Shown: positions 1-6,646, numbered from the stretch's first letter. The stretch: DNA of 14,447 nt from Dialister sp. UBA7295 (GCA_002471975.1 DKQZ01000085.1:17580-32026); one strand, 5' to 3'. Notes: generated by a model from the sequence alone, not told the origin. Numbers and translations: made by a program.

Positions 1-711
1 GAATTCGCCGATATTTCCTATAAAAATGAAACGAGCACCATCTGGCGCAGAAATATCGAACCCTGCATCACTCTCCGGAGTGATGTGGTATCCGGGGTGA
101 CCGGGGATACGGTAGCCAACGACGTCTGGGACAAGTATCTTAAAGATTTCCGGCAGAATCTTCCTGAAGGCTATACCCTTGAAAAAGACGGAAGCCTCGA
201 ATGGAGCGCCAAGTCCACGAAACAGATCGTGGCTACCATTCCCCTTATGGTCTTCATCATCCTGGCCATCCTGATTTTTGAAATGAAGAAAATCAGCATC
301 ATGGTCATTGCGGCCCTTTCGGCGCCTCTGGCCTTAATCGGAAGCATCCTGACCCTCGTGGTCACCCAGAAAGCCATGGGATTCGTGGCCATCATCGGTA
401 TGCTCTCCCTGGGAGGCATGGTCATTCGAAATTCCATCATCCTTCTCGATCAGATTCGCCAGCACCTGGAAAAAGGACTTTCCCCCTATGATGCAGTGGT
501 GGAATCAGCGGTTATCCGCTTCATCCCCATCATGCTCACCTCCCTTTCCGATATGATGGGCATGATTCCACTTGTGGTCAATCCATTCTGGGCCCCCATG
601 TCCTGCGCCTTCATCGGCGGCCTGACCCTGGCAACGCCCCTGGGACTCCTCTTCGTCCCGGCCCTCTATGCCTTCTGGTTCAGGATCGAGGAACCGAAGG
701 ATGAAAAATAA
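1..711 (+). CDS. RND-family efflux permease, C-terminal part (5' truncated by window)
   Basis: The frame is open from base 1 and ends at TAA 709-711, giving 236 codons of a protein that is normally about 1000 residues. Known family role: inner-membrane permease of a tripartite RND (AcrB/HAE-1-like) pump, driving proton-coupled export with a periplasmic adaptor and an outer-membrane channel. Visible: a short soluble stretch (end of the C-terminal periplasmic loop), then hydrophobic helices beginning near the segment IVATIPLMVFIILAILIFE, a second pair around ISIMVIAALSAPLALIGSIL, the characteristic GGMVIRNSIILLDQIRQ segment, IRFIPIMLTSLSDMMGMIPL, and a last helix ending ALYAFWFR before a charged tail EEPKDEK. 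These match the last transmembrane block of the second RND half. The start and any adaptor gene lie to the left. Element A, a hairpin with a T-run, begins 42 bases after the stop. Substrate cannot be told; a CzcA-like metal pump is less likely but not excluded. Confidence 0.9.
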   Translation, partial: EFADISYKNETSTIWRRNIEPCITLRSDVVSGVTGDTVANDVWDKYLKDFRQNLPEGYTLEKDGSLEWSAKSTKQIVATIPLMVFIILAILIFEMKKISIMVIAALSAPLALIGSILTLVVTQKAMGFVAIIGMLSLGGMVIRNSIILLDQIRQHLEKGLSPYDAVVESAVIRFIPIMLTSLSDMMGMIPLVVNPFWAPMSCAFIGGLTLATPLGLLFVPALYAFWFRIEEPKDEK

Positions 712-753
712 GTTTAGTTTGAAATAGAAACTGTATGGTCACTGACTTTTGTA

Positions 754-850
754 TCGGGAATCCCGGGAGATTCGGGATTGCCGGGAAAGTCGGGAAGGTG
801 GCGGCCTTTGGCCGCCTCTTTTTATGGGAAATGGACGCAGGCGAAATGAA
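754..850 (+). repeat. Modular array-hairpin element A, likely terminator of the RND gene
   Basis: Five 9-mers (TCGGGAATC, CCGGGAGAT, TCGGGATTG, CCGGGAAAG, TCGGGAAGG; 754-798) run into the junction GAAGGTG. A perfect 7-bp stem GGCGGCC/GGCCGCC (800-806/810-816, loop TTT) follows, then TTTTT at 819-823 and a tail ATGGGAAATGG..GCAGGCG. The hairpin plus T-run is a plausible rho-independent terminator for the upstream pump gene. Confidence 0.8.
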
Positions 851-1059
851 AATACTTCGAATTAATGAAATTCTAATGATACAAATGCGACTTTTTTTCG
901 ACTATATGTATAGAGAGCAAAAAAGAGCGAGGCCTCGGGACGAGGTCCATCAGAATCCGCTGAGCGCCCAAAAATTTAATGCGGATCCGGACCTATGCCC
1001 ACGTGCCCTTTGAGCTTTCCATCCTCGAGGAATTCATGTTTCCAAGTCGTTAAAATCAA
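851..1059. other. Gene-poor stretch, possible short protein-gene remnant
   Basis: No convincing gene. The open frame at 735-1013 runs through repeat element A and has no recognisable family. In another frame, 964-1053 encodes a short peptide (TYAHVPFELSILEEFMFPSR at its end) that stops at TAA 1051-1053. Its composition and codons (TCC, ATC, CTC, GAA) look like the genuine genes here, so it may be the tail of a decayed gene. There is a small hairpin CCTCG-gga-CGAGG near 932-944. I do not recognise the peptide. Confidence 0.25.
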
Positions 1060-1219
1060 AACAAGTCCTCCCCCTCAAAAATGAGACGGAAAACGAACAA
1101 CCAGCCCCTCCGCGCCCCTTACTGTTACTCACAAAGCATTGCGCTCCCCGTTGATAAGTCATGATCCGGAATTCTGGGATCTCGGATACCCTCCACACCT
1201 CATTACGGGAGGACTTGTT
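1060..1219. repeat. 13-bp perfect inverted repeats bounding about 160 bp
   Basis: AACAAGTCCTCCC at 1060-1072 is the exact reverse complement of GGGAGGACTTGTT at 1207-1219. The 134 bases between contain no gene I recognise. This may be a small non-autonomous (MITE-like) insertion or the closing stem of a structured RNA. No target-site duplication was identified. Confidence 0.45.
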
Positions 1220-1232
1220 CTCGTGCCTGAAA

Positions 1233-1266
1233 GCCGTTCACTATGATTCGTAGTGGACGGCTTTTT
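1233..1266 (+). terminator. Strong orphan rho-independent terminator
   Basis: Stem GCCGTTCACTA (1233-1243) pairs with TAGTGGACGGC (1251-1261) over 11 positions with one G-T wobble, with a 7-nt loop, followed by TTTTT (1262-1266). It lies 522 bases after the nearest recognised plus-strand gene, which already has its own hairpin, so it probably ends an unrecognised small transcript or a lost gene. Confidence 0.7.
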
Positions 1267-1297
1267 CAGTCCCCGGCGAAGGCGCCCCGCGAGGGGA

Positions 1298-1371
1298 TTC
1301 GTCAGTTGGCATGTATGAGGTTGACTGACGAAATGTTCCATGGGAATTTAGTCAATTAGCCTCATTTGTGC
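1298..1371. repeat. Nested inverted repeats
   Basis: A perfect 9-bp pair TTCGTCAGT (1298-1306)/ACTGACGAA (1324-1332) overlaps a longer imperfect pair in which GGCATGTATGAGGTTGACT (about 1308-1326) matches the complement of the stretch ending CCTCATTTGTGCC (about 1350-1371). The two pairings are mutually exclusive, so alternative folds are possible. Function unknown. Confidence 0.5.
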
Positions 1372-1372
1372 C

Positions 1373-1432
1373 TTGTACGGGTAGTACAACCCCCTGCTCG
1401 CTTCGCTCGCTGCCCCCTGACCAGGGAGGCAG
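1373..1432. repeat. Cluster of small palindromes
   Basis: TTGTAC-gggta-GTACAA (1373-1389) is followed by a GCTCGC-TTC-GCTCGC run near 1394-1410 and CCCTG-ac-CAGGG near 1414-1426. The CTCGCTTCGCTCG word recurs in similar form near 14129-14168, so this is a dispersed sequence type. No gene is present. Confidence 0.4.
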
Positions 1433-1469
1433 GTGAAAATTCGACGCGTACGGGTATTTCAAAATCGTC

Positions 1470-1562
1470 TGTGCGTAGTCCCCCTATAAACTCGTGCCGC
1501 ATCGGCGGCACACCTTCCCGATTCCCGATATTCCCGAAATGAATCCCGACAACCCCGATTCA
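1470..1562 (-). repeat. Modular array-hairpin element B (inverted)
   Basis: Read on the minus strand: a TCGGGA-type array (1562 to 1517), junction GGAAGGTG, stem GTGCCGC/GCGGCAC (1505-1511 with 1494-1500, loop of 4), then GAGTTTATAGGGGGACT. It points away from the gene at 1648 and lies just upstream of that gene's promoter region. It pairs convergently with element A. Confidence 0.75.
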
Positions 1563-1647
1563 GAAGTTTCATCATCCTGAAGTTGTCCTTTATTTCCAAA
1601 TCATTAAGTACTAAAATAGAGTCAGAACATCCAAAGGAGGATTCAAA

Positions 1648-2049
1648 ATGGAAGAAAGAGTCAAGAAAGTTCTGGAAGAGAATATCTGGTCCATCGCCAC
1701 GGTCTGCACGAAGGGCTGGCCCAATGTGGTTCCTGTGGGTTTCAAGGCAGTCCTGCCGGATGGAAAACTGGCAGTAGGGGACGTTTTCATGAAACAGACG
1801 GTCCTGAACGTAGAGTCCAGCCATCGCATGTCCGTTTCTGCCTATGATCCGAAGACCATGGAAGGCTATCAGGCCAAGGGACCGGCAGAATACGTCACCG
1901 AAGGACCCATCGTGGACAAGTTCAAGGCCATGGCTGAACAGCTTTTCCACGGCACGGCAACGGTCAAAGGTGCGATCATCCTCACTCCGTCGAAAATCGT
2001 AGTCACCACCCCGGGACCGGAGAATAAGAAGGTGCTGCTGGGGGAATAA
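1648..2049 (+). CDS. Pyridoxamine 5'-phosphate oxidase-like (FMN-binding split barrel) protein
   Basis: A 133-residue cytoplasmic protein with the compact length and layout of single-domain PNPOx-like flavin-binding split-barrel proteins. It opens with an amphipathic helix (residues 1-12), then WSIATVCTKGWPNVVPVGFKA (about 14-34), the usual first two beta strands in which substrate or cofactor contacts lie, then LAVGDVFMKQTVLNV (41-55), MSVSAYD (61-67), and a last strand pair AIILTPSKIVVTTPGP. Known for the family: members bind FMN, F420 or haem, and small anaerobe versions are mostly uncharacterised oxidoreductases, so the reaction cannot be given. The start is fixed by AAAGGAGG at 1633-1640, seven bases before ATG. 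A weak promoter candidate (TTGTCC at 1583, TACTAAAAT at 1609) precedes it. It is monocistronic, with element B upstream and element C six bases after the stop. True PLP biosynthesis is unlikely given the short length. Confidence 0.8.
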   Translation: MEERVKKVLEENIWSIATVCTKGWPNVVPVGFKAVLPDGKLAVGDVFMKQTVLNVESSHRMSVSAYDPKTMEGYQAKGPAEYVTEGPIVDKFKAMAEQLFHGTATVKGAIILTPSKIVVTTPGPENKKVLLGE

Positions 2050-2054
2050 TCATT

Positions 2055-2125
2055 GTAAAGTGATAAGTGGTAAGTGATAAGTGAAGGTGGCGGGCGTCGA
2101 ATTAAGAGGCCCGCCATTTTATATG
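2055..2125 (+). terminator. Modular array-hairpin element C, terminator-like
   Basis: A heptad array of the GATAAGT/GGTAAGT type (2055-2084) leads into GAAGGTG and a perfect stem GGCGGGC/GCCCGCC (2089-2095/2109-2115), then ATTTTATATGGA. It starts just after the PNPOx-like gene and would end its transcript. Confidence 0.75.
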
Positions 2126-2153
2126 GAAACTTTCATCTTTGACAACTATTGAA

Positions 2154-2235
2154 TCGGGAATCCCGGGGATCACGGGGTTAGTATCGGGATTGTCGGGAAG
2201 GAGGCGGGCGTCAGAAAGAAGGCCCGCCGTTTTAA
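2154..2235 (+). repeat. Modular array-hairpin element D
   Basis: A TCGGGA-type array (2154-2199, starting TCGGGAATC) leads into GGAAGGAGG and stem GGCGGGC/GCCCGCC (2203-2209/2222-2228), then GTTTTAAATTG. It has the same stem as element C but a different array family, showing that the modules recombine. A short, mixed CTAACGG/TTAGCC heptad stretch follows at about 2248-2292. Confidence 0.7.
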
Positions 2236-2367
2236 ATTGTTTAATCCGGCTAACGGCTGACTGCTATTAGCCCTTAGCCATTAGCTATTAGTTTTCCCTT
2301 TACGGTTTCCCCAAATCATGCGAAAATAAGCCAAATCAAAAGAGGTGAAATCATTGAATTAAACACA

Positions 2368-2450
2368 ATTGGGATAATCCTCATATATACTCGCGCCGCC
2401 GTTGCGGCGCACCTTCACGAACAACGAACAACGAACAACGAAGAACGAAA
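2368..2450 (-). repeat. Modular array-hairpin element E (inverted)
   Basis: On the minus strand: heptads TCGTTCT, TCGTTGT (three copies) and TCGTGAAGG (2449-2411), stem GCGCCGC/GCGGCGC (2404-2410 with 2393-2399), then GAGTATATATGAGGATTATCCCAA. Its tail is nearly identical to that of element M near 7501. It lies upstream of the promoter of the next gene. Confidence 0.75.
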
Positions 2451-2507
2451 CCACTAAATTGTGCATAATCCATTCTGGCACCATGTGATATCTATCCTAT
2501 TTCCCGT

Positions 2508-2536
2508 TTGACATTCGTCCCCACTTGATAGAAAAT
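2508..2536 (+). promoter_or_regulatory. Sigma-70-type promoter for the DUF6765-like gene
   Basis: A perfect -35 TTGACA (2508-2513) is followed after 17 bases by GAAAAT (2531-2536; 4 of 6 to TATAAT). The start codon is 37 bases downstream of the -10. Confidence 0.5.
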
Positions 2537-2573
2537 AACGATAAAGGTTTCTTAAAATCAAAGGAGGAATACC

Positions 2574-3584
2574 ATGGATATTGATTACCATTTCGGCACC
2601 ATGTATGTGCTGTCCCGGTGGGCGGATTTCGGCAGCGCCAATTCGAAGATCATTGCCACCAGCGCCCAGTTTGTCGATGACAATATGGATGACAATTCAT
2701 TCTCGGACAAGGCGGAAAAGGAAGCCATTGCCCAGGGCATCGATATCCGTTATTCTTCCCAAAATATCTGGAACAACATCACGGGCAAGGGAAACTGCGA
2801 GGTGTGGATTCCTTTCCATTTCCTCCCCGGCCTTCAGGGAGAAACGGTGGAGGAAAAGCTGGTCTGCAGGAAACACAGTGAACTTTCCAAAGCCCTTGGA
2901 GACAGGCTCCTCGAGACGACGCTGGATAACGGGAATTTCCCCTTCCGTCTGGGCGTGGGACTTCACGTCTTTGCAGACACCTGGGCTCATCAGGGCTTCG
3001 CAGGCATCAATGCGGCCATCAACCGGGTGCAGAACCTGATTTTCAATACCTCCGGCGAAACGATTGAAAAATTCCTGAAGGACTTCATCGACAATCATCA
3101 GTCCGTTTCCGATTTCATCAATGACTTCAATCCCCTGGGCCATGTGGCGGCCGCCCATTGTCCGGACCGTCCCTACCTGTGGTGGAAGACCCGCAACCTT
3201 TTTGCCGACGGGCGGAAGAACTGGGAAGAATTCCTGGAAGCATCGGATGAAATATTCCGCATCCTCCAGCAGGTTTCCTGCGTGGAAGTGACGGGCCTGA
3301 CCGACGAGCAGAAGGCCATGCTCACGGACTGCTTCAAAGACATCAGGGATGAAGACTTCAATAAGCGATACGAAGAATGGATCCGCCGGATCCATGAAAA
3401 CTATTTCCGCATTGAAGGATTTGATGACGGGGACCGGGAGGTTACCTATGATCCGGAGACCATCCTGGCAGACCCTGATTTCCGCAAAGCTTTCTATGAG
3501 GAAATCAACGACCATTTCTACTGGGTAAGAGATAAACTGCTGGATGAAGATATCGACGTGCTGAAGCTGAAAGCGGTGTATTGA
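2574..3584 (+). CDS. DUF6765-like protein with His/Asp-rich core
   Basis: A 336-residue protein without signal peptide or membrane segment. The N-terminus MDIDYHFGTMYVLSR.. followed by FVDDNMDD (residues 33-40) and the central LGVGLHVFADTWAHQGF (126-142) recall the DUF6765 family; I assign it from remembered motifs, not a search. Candidate metal ligands are H6, D35/D36, H82, the H131-x3-D135-x3-H139 helix, H190 and H195-x2-D198. The HxxxDxxxH pattern on a predicted helix resembles zinc-dependent phospholipase C/S1-P1 nuclease-type helical bundles, so a metallohydrolase is a reasonable inference, not a demonstrated function. The C-terminal third is charged and helical. AAGGAGG at 2561-2567, six bases before ATG, fixes the start, and a TTGACA promoter lies upstream. 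It is monocistronic: element E precedes it and element F follows 44 bases after the stop. No partner gene is adjacent. Confidence 0.75.
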   Translation: MDIDYHFGTMYVLSRWADFGSANSKIIATSAQFVDDNMDDNSFSDKAEKEAIAQGIDIRYSSQNIWNNITGKGNCEVWIPFHFLPGLQGETVEEKLVCRKHSELSKALGDRLLETTLDNGNFPFRLGVGLHVFADTWAHQGFAGINAAINRVQNLIFNTSGETIEKFLKDFIDNHQSVSDFINDFNPLGHVAAAHCPDRPYLWWKTRNLFADGRKNWEEFLEASDEIFRILQQVSCVEVTGLTDEQKAMLTDCFKDIRDEDFNKRYEEWIRRIHENYFRIEGFDDGDREVTYDPETILADPDFRKAFYEEINDHFYWVRDKLLDEDIDVLKLKAVY

Positions 3585-3627
3585 TTTTTTCTTTCAGGCT
3601 CCCTTTTATGGTTTGAGTCAGCTGGGG

Positions 3628-3725
3628 TGAATCGTGGCCCGTGATCCGTGGTCCGTGGTTCGTGAAGGTGGGCGCCAAAGTCATGAGGCGCCCATTTTTT
3701 ATTGGGGCTGTACACAGGCAGGGGG
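3628..3725 (+). terminator. Modular array-hairpin element F, terminator-like
   Basis: Exact heptad register: CGTGGCC, CGTGATC, CGTGGTC, CGTGGTT, CGTGAAG (3633-3667), then stem GGGCGCC/GGCGCCC (3670-3676/3687-3693), TTTTTT (3695-3700) and the tail ATTGGGGCTGTACACAGGCA. It follows the DUF6765-like gene and directly abuts element G. Confidence 0.8.
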
Positions 3726-3800
3726 AATCGGATTTGGAATTTGGGATTTCGGATTGCGGGAAGGTGGGCGCCAGAATCAGATGGCGAAATTTTTATATTT
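3726..3800 (+). repeat. Modular array-hairpin element G (decayed)
   Basis: Heptads GAATCGG, ATTTGGA, ATTTGGG, ATTTCGG, ATTGCGG (from 3726) lead into GAAGGTGGGCGCC. The right arm is degraded, leaving CGCCA/TGGCG (3769-3773/3782-3786), followed by a T-rich run. It is tandem to element F and seems to be an older copy. Confidence 0.6.
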
Positions 3801-3825
3801 CTGGACAGGTTATGATTCATATATT

Positions 3826-3895
3826 ATAAAAAGGCCCGCTTTCTATTTGTCGCGGGCCACCTTCACTGCTAACTGATCACTGCGAACTGATAACT
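3826..3895 (-). repeat. Modular array-hairpin element H (inverted)
   Basis: On the minus strand: heptads of the TATCAGT/TCGCAGT type (3895-3864), GTGAAGGTG, stem GGCCCGC/GCGGGCC (3852-3858 with 3833-3839), then TTTTTATAATATA. It is convergent with F and G and lies upstream of the oxidoreductase promoter. Confidence 0.75.
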
Positions 3896-3964
3896 TTTAC
3901 TTACGGTTATCTTCCTTCAAGCTAGCCCTCAGGTACGAAAGGATTTCATTCCCCACACAAAAAA

Positions 3965-3973
3965 TGATACAAT
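3965..3973 (+). promoter_or_regulatory. Extended -10 promoter for the oxidoreductase gene
   Basis: TGATACAAT (TGN plus TACAAT at 3968-3973), with only a weak -35 (TTCATT 3945-3950) 17 bases upstream. A short leader hairpin AGGTCC/GGGCCT lies near 3981-3999, between promoter and RBS. Confidence 0.5.
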
Positions 3974-4028
3974 ATAATCAAAGGTCCGTCGGAAGGGCCT
4001 GATTTTATGCATTGCAGGGAGGTCTATT

Positions 4029-4583
4029 ATGGCAAAAGTTCTCGTGGTTTATGGTCATCCCGCACCGGGAAAATCTCTGGCAAACAGGACGATTCTGGAA
4101 ACGCTGAAGGAAAAGTGTCCGGATATTGAAATACTGAAGCTTTCCGAGGAAGGTTTTGCTCCCCATGTGGAAGAAGATCAGAAAAAACTGGTAGATGCAG
4201 ACGTCATCGTCTTCCAGTTCCCGATTTTCTGGTATTCCTATCCCGCCCTCATGAAGCTCTGGGTGGAAGAAACCTTTGCTCACGGTTTTGCCTATGGCTC
4301 TACGGGAACGGCTCTGAAAGGCAAGAAACTCATCATTTCCTGCACCACCGGCTCTCCCACGGAAGCGTATGTACCGGGCGGTCCGAATGGTCATTACCTG
4401 AAAGATTTCTTCTATAATTTCCAGCAGCTGGCTGCCCTCTGCAGCATGGACTATCTGGAACCGGTCTACAGCCATGGCTGCGCCTATATTCCGGGCGTCA
4501 TGCCGGAATCGGTAAAGGACAGAGTCATCGCCACCTGCAAAGCCCATGGGGAGAAACTGGCGGGGGTGCTGGAGTCGTTGTAA
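4029..4583 (+). CDS. NAD(P)H-dependent oxidoreductase, flavodoxin-like fold (KefF/YwrO/MdaB type)
   Basis: A 184-residue soluble protein of the Flavodoxin_2 family. Members bind FMN or FAD and use NAD(P)H to reduce quinones, nitro compounds or electrophiles by two electrons. Visible in order: the first Rossmann strand VLVVYGHPAPGKSLANR (residues 4-20), whose GHP..S..N pattern binds the flavin phosphate; ADVIVFQFPIFWYSYPALMK (57-76), the family's strongest signature; HGFAYG..G.ALKGKK (85-100); and LIISCTTGSP (101-110). The length is typical of YwrO/KefF-like proteins. No K+ antiporter gene is adjacent, so a KefF role is not supported; general quinone or electrophile detoxification is the more modest inference. 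The start follows GGGAGG (4017-4022) by six bases. It is monocistronic, between element H and element I. Confidence 0.88.
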   Translation: MAKVLVVYGHPAPGKSLANRTILETLKEKCPDIEILKLSEEGFAPHVEEDQKKLVDADVIVFQFPIFWYSYPALMKLWVEETFAHGFAYGSTGTALKGKKLIISCTTGSPTEAYVPGGPNGHYLKDFFYNFQQLAALCSMDYLEPVYSHGCAYIPGVMPESVKDRVIATCKAHGEKLAGVLESL

Positions 4584-4611
4584 CATAGTGCGCCTGGGGA
4601 GTGAGTCATTA

Positions 4612-4705
4612 GCGATTTTCGTGATTCGTTGTTCGTTCTTCGTGATTCGTTAAGGTGCGCCGCTGATGCGGCGGGGTTTTTATGGGGACTGTGCACAGTC
4701 GGGGG
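4612..4705 (+). terminator. Modular array-hairpin element I, terminator-like
   Basis: Heptads TCGTGAT, TCGTTGT, TCGTTCT, TCGTGAT, TCGTTAA (4619-4653), then AAGGTG, stem CGCCGC/GCGGCG (4658-4663/4668-4673, loop TGAT), TTTTT (4677-4681) and the tail ATGGGGACTGTGCACAGTC, which contains the palindrome CTGTGCACAG. Confidence 0.8.
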
Positions 4706-4729
4706 GAAAGGCCGCTGTCTTCATGAAAT

Positions 4730-4787
4730 CTAACGGCTAACGGCTAACGGCTAACGGCTAACTGCTAACGGCTAACTGCTAACGGCT
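4730..4787 (+). repeat. CTAACGG heptad tandem array without hairpin
   Basis: About eight tandem 7-mers of CTAACGG with occasional CTAACTG variants. It has the same 7-bp period as the arrays of the modular elements but is not followed by GAAGGTG or the shared hairpin. Confidence 0.85.
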
Positions 4788-4814
4788 TTATCTGCCGGTG
4801 TTTAATTATGAAAT

Positions 4815-4854
4815 AAAAAAGAGCTGCGGAGAGTTTCCTTCACAGCTCCTTTTT
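4815..4854 (+). terminator. Intrinsic terminator or attenuator in the leader of the DUF4153 gene
   Basis: GAGCTG (4821-4826) pairs with CAGCTC (4843-4848), with an inner GGA/TCC pairing possible, flanked by AAAAAA on the left and CTTTTT (4849-4854) on the right. It could work in both directions. Only five bases separate its T-run from the GGAGG ribosome binding site of the next gene, leaving no room for a promoter between them. Confidence 0.65.
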
Positions 4855-4868
4855 GTCCCGGAGGTTTT

Positions 4869-6437
4869 ATGAAAGTTTTTGCATGGATCGAGGAAAAGGC
4901 AAAGCGGTCGCTTACGCGGTTCGGGGCGGCTTCGCTCTGGGGGCTCGCCCTTTTTCTGCTGCTTTCTTACCTGAATCTCTGGGAGAAAGACCACATCGAC
5001 CTTTTGTCTGTTTTATTTGCCCTGGGAAATGGAGCTCTTTCATCGGTAGTCATAAAAATCTTTCTGGAAATAAAAAACCGGAAAGTGACGCCCCTGATTT
5101 ACCTTCTTCCCGGGGTCATTTTCTATGGGCTCTTCTCTCTCTATCAGGCGAAGTCTTACCTCATCCTGGGAGGGCTGGGCCTTGCGGCAGCTTTGACGGG
5201 CCTTCTCGTTTTCCTCCTTTCCGCGGAGAAAAAGGGAAAGTCTGCCTTTCCTCCCGTATTTCTGGCGGCTCTGGAATCATCCGGCCTGTCCCTCCTGACG
5301 GCGGGGGCTATTTCTCTCTGCATCGCGGCGGTGAATGCCCTTTTATTTCATCTGTCCTGGCGCTGGTGGACTGAGGCTTTCTATTTCGGCTTTTTTGTCG
5401 CCGGGTGGAATATGTTCCTCGCGGAAATTCCGGAGGTCCATGAAGAAATCGCCCTGCCGTCCATGACCGGCAAAGTCCTGATGAGGGTGTTTCTTCCTCT
5501 TTATACCATTTACCTCCTCATCCTGTACGGGTACCTTGGAAAAATCGCCTGGGCCTTCGAAATGCCCGAAGGCACCATGAACTGGTATGCATCCGTCGCG
5601 GTATTGGGCTATGTGTTCTTTACCTTCATGCTCTATGGGGAAGATGAAAAAATTTCCCGTCTCATTCGCTGGGGCGGCCTCTTTCTCATTCCCATCGTGG
5701 CGGTGCAGCTCTGGGGCGTGTATATCCGCTATACGGCCTATGGTCTCACCACCTGGCGTTACCTTTCCCTCTTCTGTACCTTTTATGGTATCATCGCCAT
5801 GATTCTGGGCATTCTGGGGAAACCCATCCGCCCTCTTTTCCTGCTGGGCGCATTTCTTTCTCTCCTGCTCACGATGACGCCCATGAATATCATCGACATT
5901 CCCGCCAGAGACCAGCAGGCAAGGCTCACGGGGATACTGGAAAAGTACCATATGCTGAAGGAGGGGGAAATCCTCCCGGGCAGCGTGGAAGGGGAGGATC
6001 GGGAAAGACTGCTCTCCGCTTACCATTATCTTCATTATGACCGGTCAAGGGAAACGAATCCTTTCACCGTCACTATTTCCAATTCCGAAGTATTAAGGGA
6101 AATGGCAGAAGAGAGACTGCCGGAGACCGTGGAAGGGAAGGAACTTTCCTATTTCCAGCTCACCGCGCCCATCCATGAAATGTCCGTGGAAGGGTGGAAG
6201 CGGCTGATCCCGTTTAAGGGAAAAATCACGGAGGGAAAGCTCACCGTGAAATCGGAAACCGGGGAAGAAACCTTCGATGTGGGACCTTTTATGGAACCAT
6301 TCCCCAAAGCAGGGAAGAGGCAGTACTCCGAGCCGGTCCTCTTTGAGCCCGATGAAAATCACCGGATGTATTTCCGGTCTATCAACTTTGAAGCAGGAAA
6401 GCCGGTCCATGGGGAAGGGATTCTGCTGGAAAAATAA
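4869..6437 (+). CDS. DUF4153 domain-containing multi-pass membrane protein
   Basis: 522 residues. Residues 1-345 are strongly hydrophobic with roughly ten to eleven predicted membrane helices (for example 22-37, 76-92, 97-118, 138-160, 168-186, 204-226, 239-256, 268-286, 299-317, 321-336). Residues 345-522 form a soluble, charged tail. Family signatures as I recall them: R-x-F-L-P-L-Y-x-x-Y-x-x-I-L-Y-x-Y (206-222), the WRYL.L segment (296-301), and the MNIIDIPARDQQARL transition (339-353) where the last helix meets the tail. DUF4153 has no established biochemical role; it is an inner-membrane protein sometimes near envelope genes. GGAGG at 4860-4864 is four bases before ATG and fixes the start. 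A terminator-like hairpin sits directly before the RBS, suggesting readthrough or attenuation control. It is monocistronic; element K begins about 54 bases after the stop. Confidence 0.8.
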   Translation: MKVFAWIEEKAKRSLTRFGAASLWGLALFLLLSYLNLWEKDHIDLLSVLFALGNGALSSVVIKIFLEIKNRKVTPLIYLLPGVIFYGLFSLYQAKSYLILGGLGLAAALTGLLVFLLSAEKKGKSAFPPVFLAALESSGLSLLTAGAISLCIAAVNALLFHLSWRWWTEAFYFGFFVAGWNMFLAEIPEVHEEIALPSMTGKVLMRVFLPLYTIYLLILYGYLGKIAWAFEMPEGTMNWYASVAVLGYVFFTFMLYGEDEKISRLIRWGGLFLIPIVAVQLWGVYIRYTAYGLTTWRYLSLFCTFYGIIAMILGILGKPIRPLFLLGAFLSLLLTMTPMNIIDIPARDQQARLTGILEKYHMLKEGEILPGSVEGEDRERLLSAYHYLHYDRSRETNPFTVTISNSEVLREMAEERLPETVEGKELSYFQLTAPIHEMSVEGWKRLIPFKGKITEGKLTVKSETGEETFDVGPFMEPFPKAGKRQYSEPVLFEPDENHRMYFRSINFEAGKPVHGEGILLEK

Positions 6438-6490
6438 ATACTGTGGAAGGGAAAGGATGACTGATTAACGGGAAGCTTTGAATTTGAAGT

Positions 6491-6556
6491 TATCAGTTCT
6501 CAGTTCGCAGTTCTCAGTGAAGGTGGCCCGCCTGAAATCAAAAGCGGGCCTTTTAT
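6491..6556 (+). terminator. Modular array-hairpin element K, terminator-like
   Basis: Heptads TATCAGT, TCTCAGT, TCGCAGT, TCTCAGT (6491-6518), then GAAGGTG, stem GGCCCGC/GCGGGCC (6525-6531/6544-6550) and TTTTATATTG. It ends the DUF4153 transcript and is tail-to-tail with element L. Confidence 0.8.
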
Positions 6557-6570
6557 ATTGTTTTTAAATA

Positions 6571-6646
6571 TATAAAAAGGCCGCGCTTCCATTCTGACGC
6601 GCGGCCTCATTCACTGATAACTGATAACTGATAACTGATAACTTTT
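6571..6646 (-). terminator. Modular array-hairpin element L, terminator of upp
   Basis: On the minus strand: heptads of TATCAGT/TAACTGA type (6645-6612), GTGAATG in place of GAAGGTG, a perfect 9-bp stem AGGCCGCGC/GCGCGGCCT (6599-6607 with 6578-6586), then TTTTTATATA. It lies 52 bases past the upp stop. Confidence 0.8.

Noticed and set aside
1..6. GAATTC at the first bases, suggesting a cloning junction
   Set aside because: The reading frame of the RND gene continues sensibly across it; window placement is a simpler explanation.
735..1013. 92-residue open frame after the RND gene
   Set aside because: It reads through the nonamer array and hairpin of element A and has no recognisable family or good RBS.
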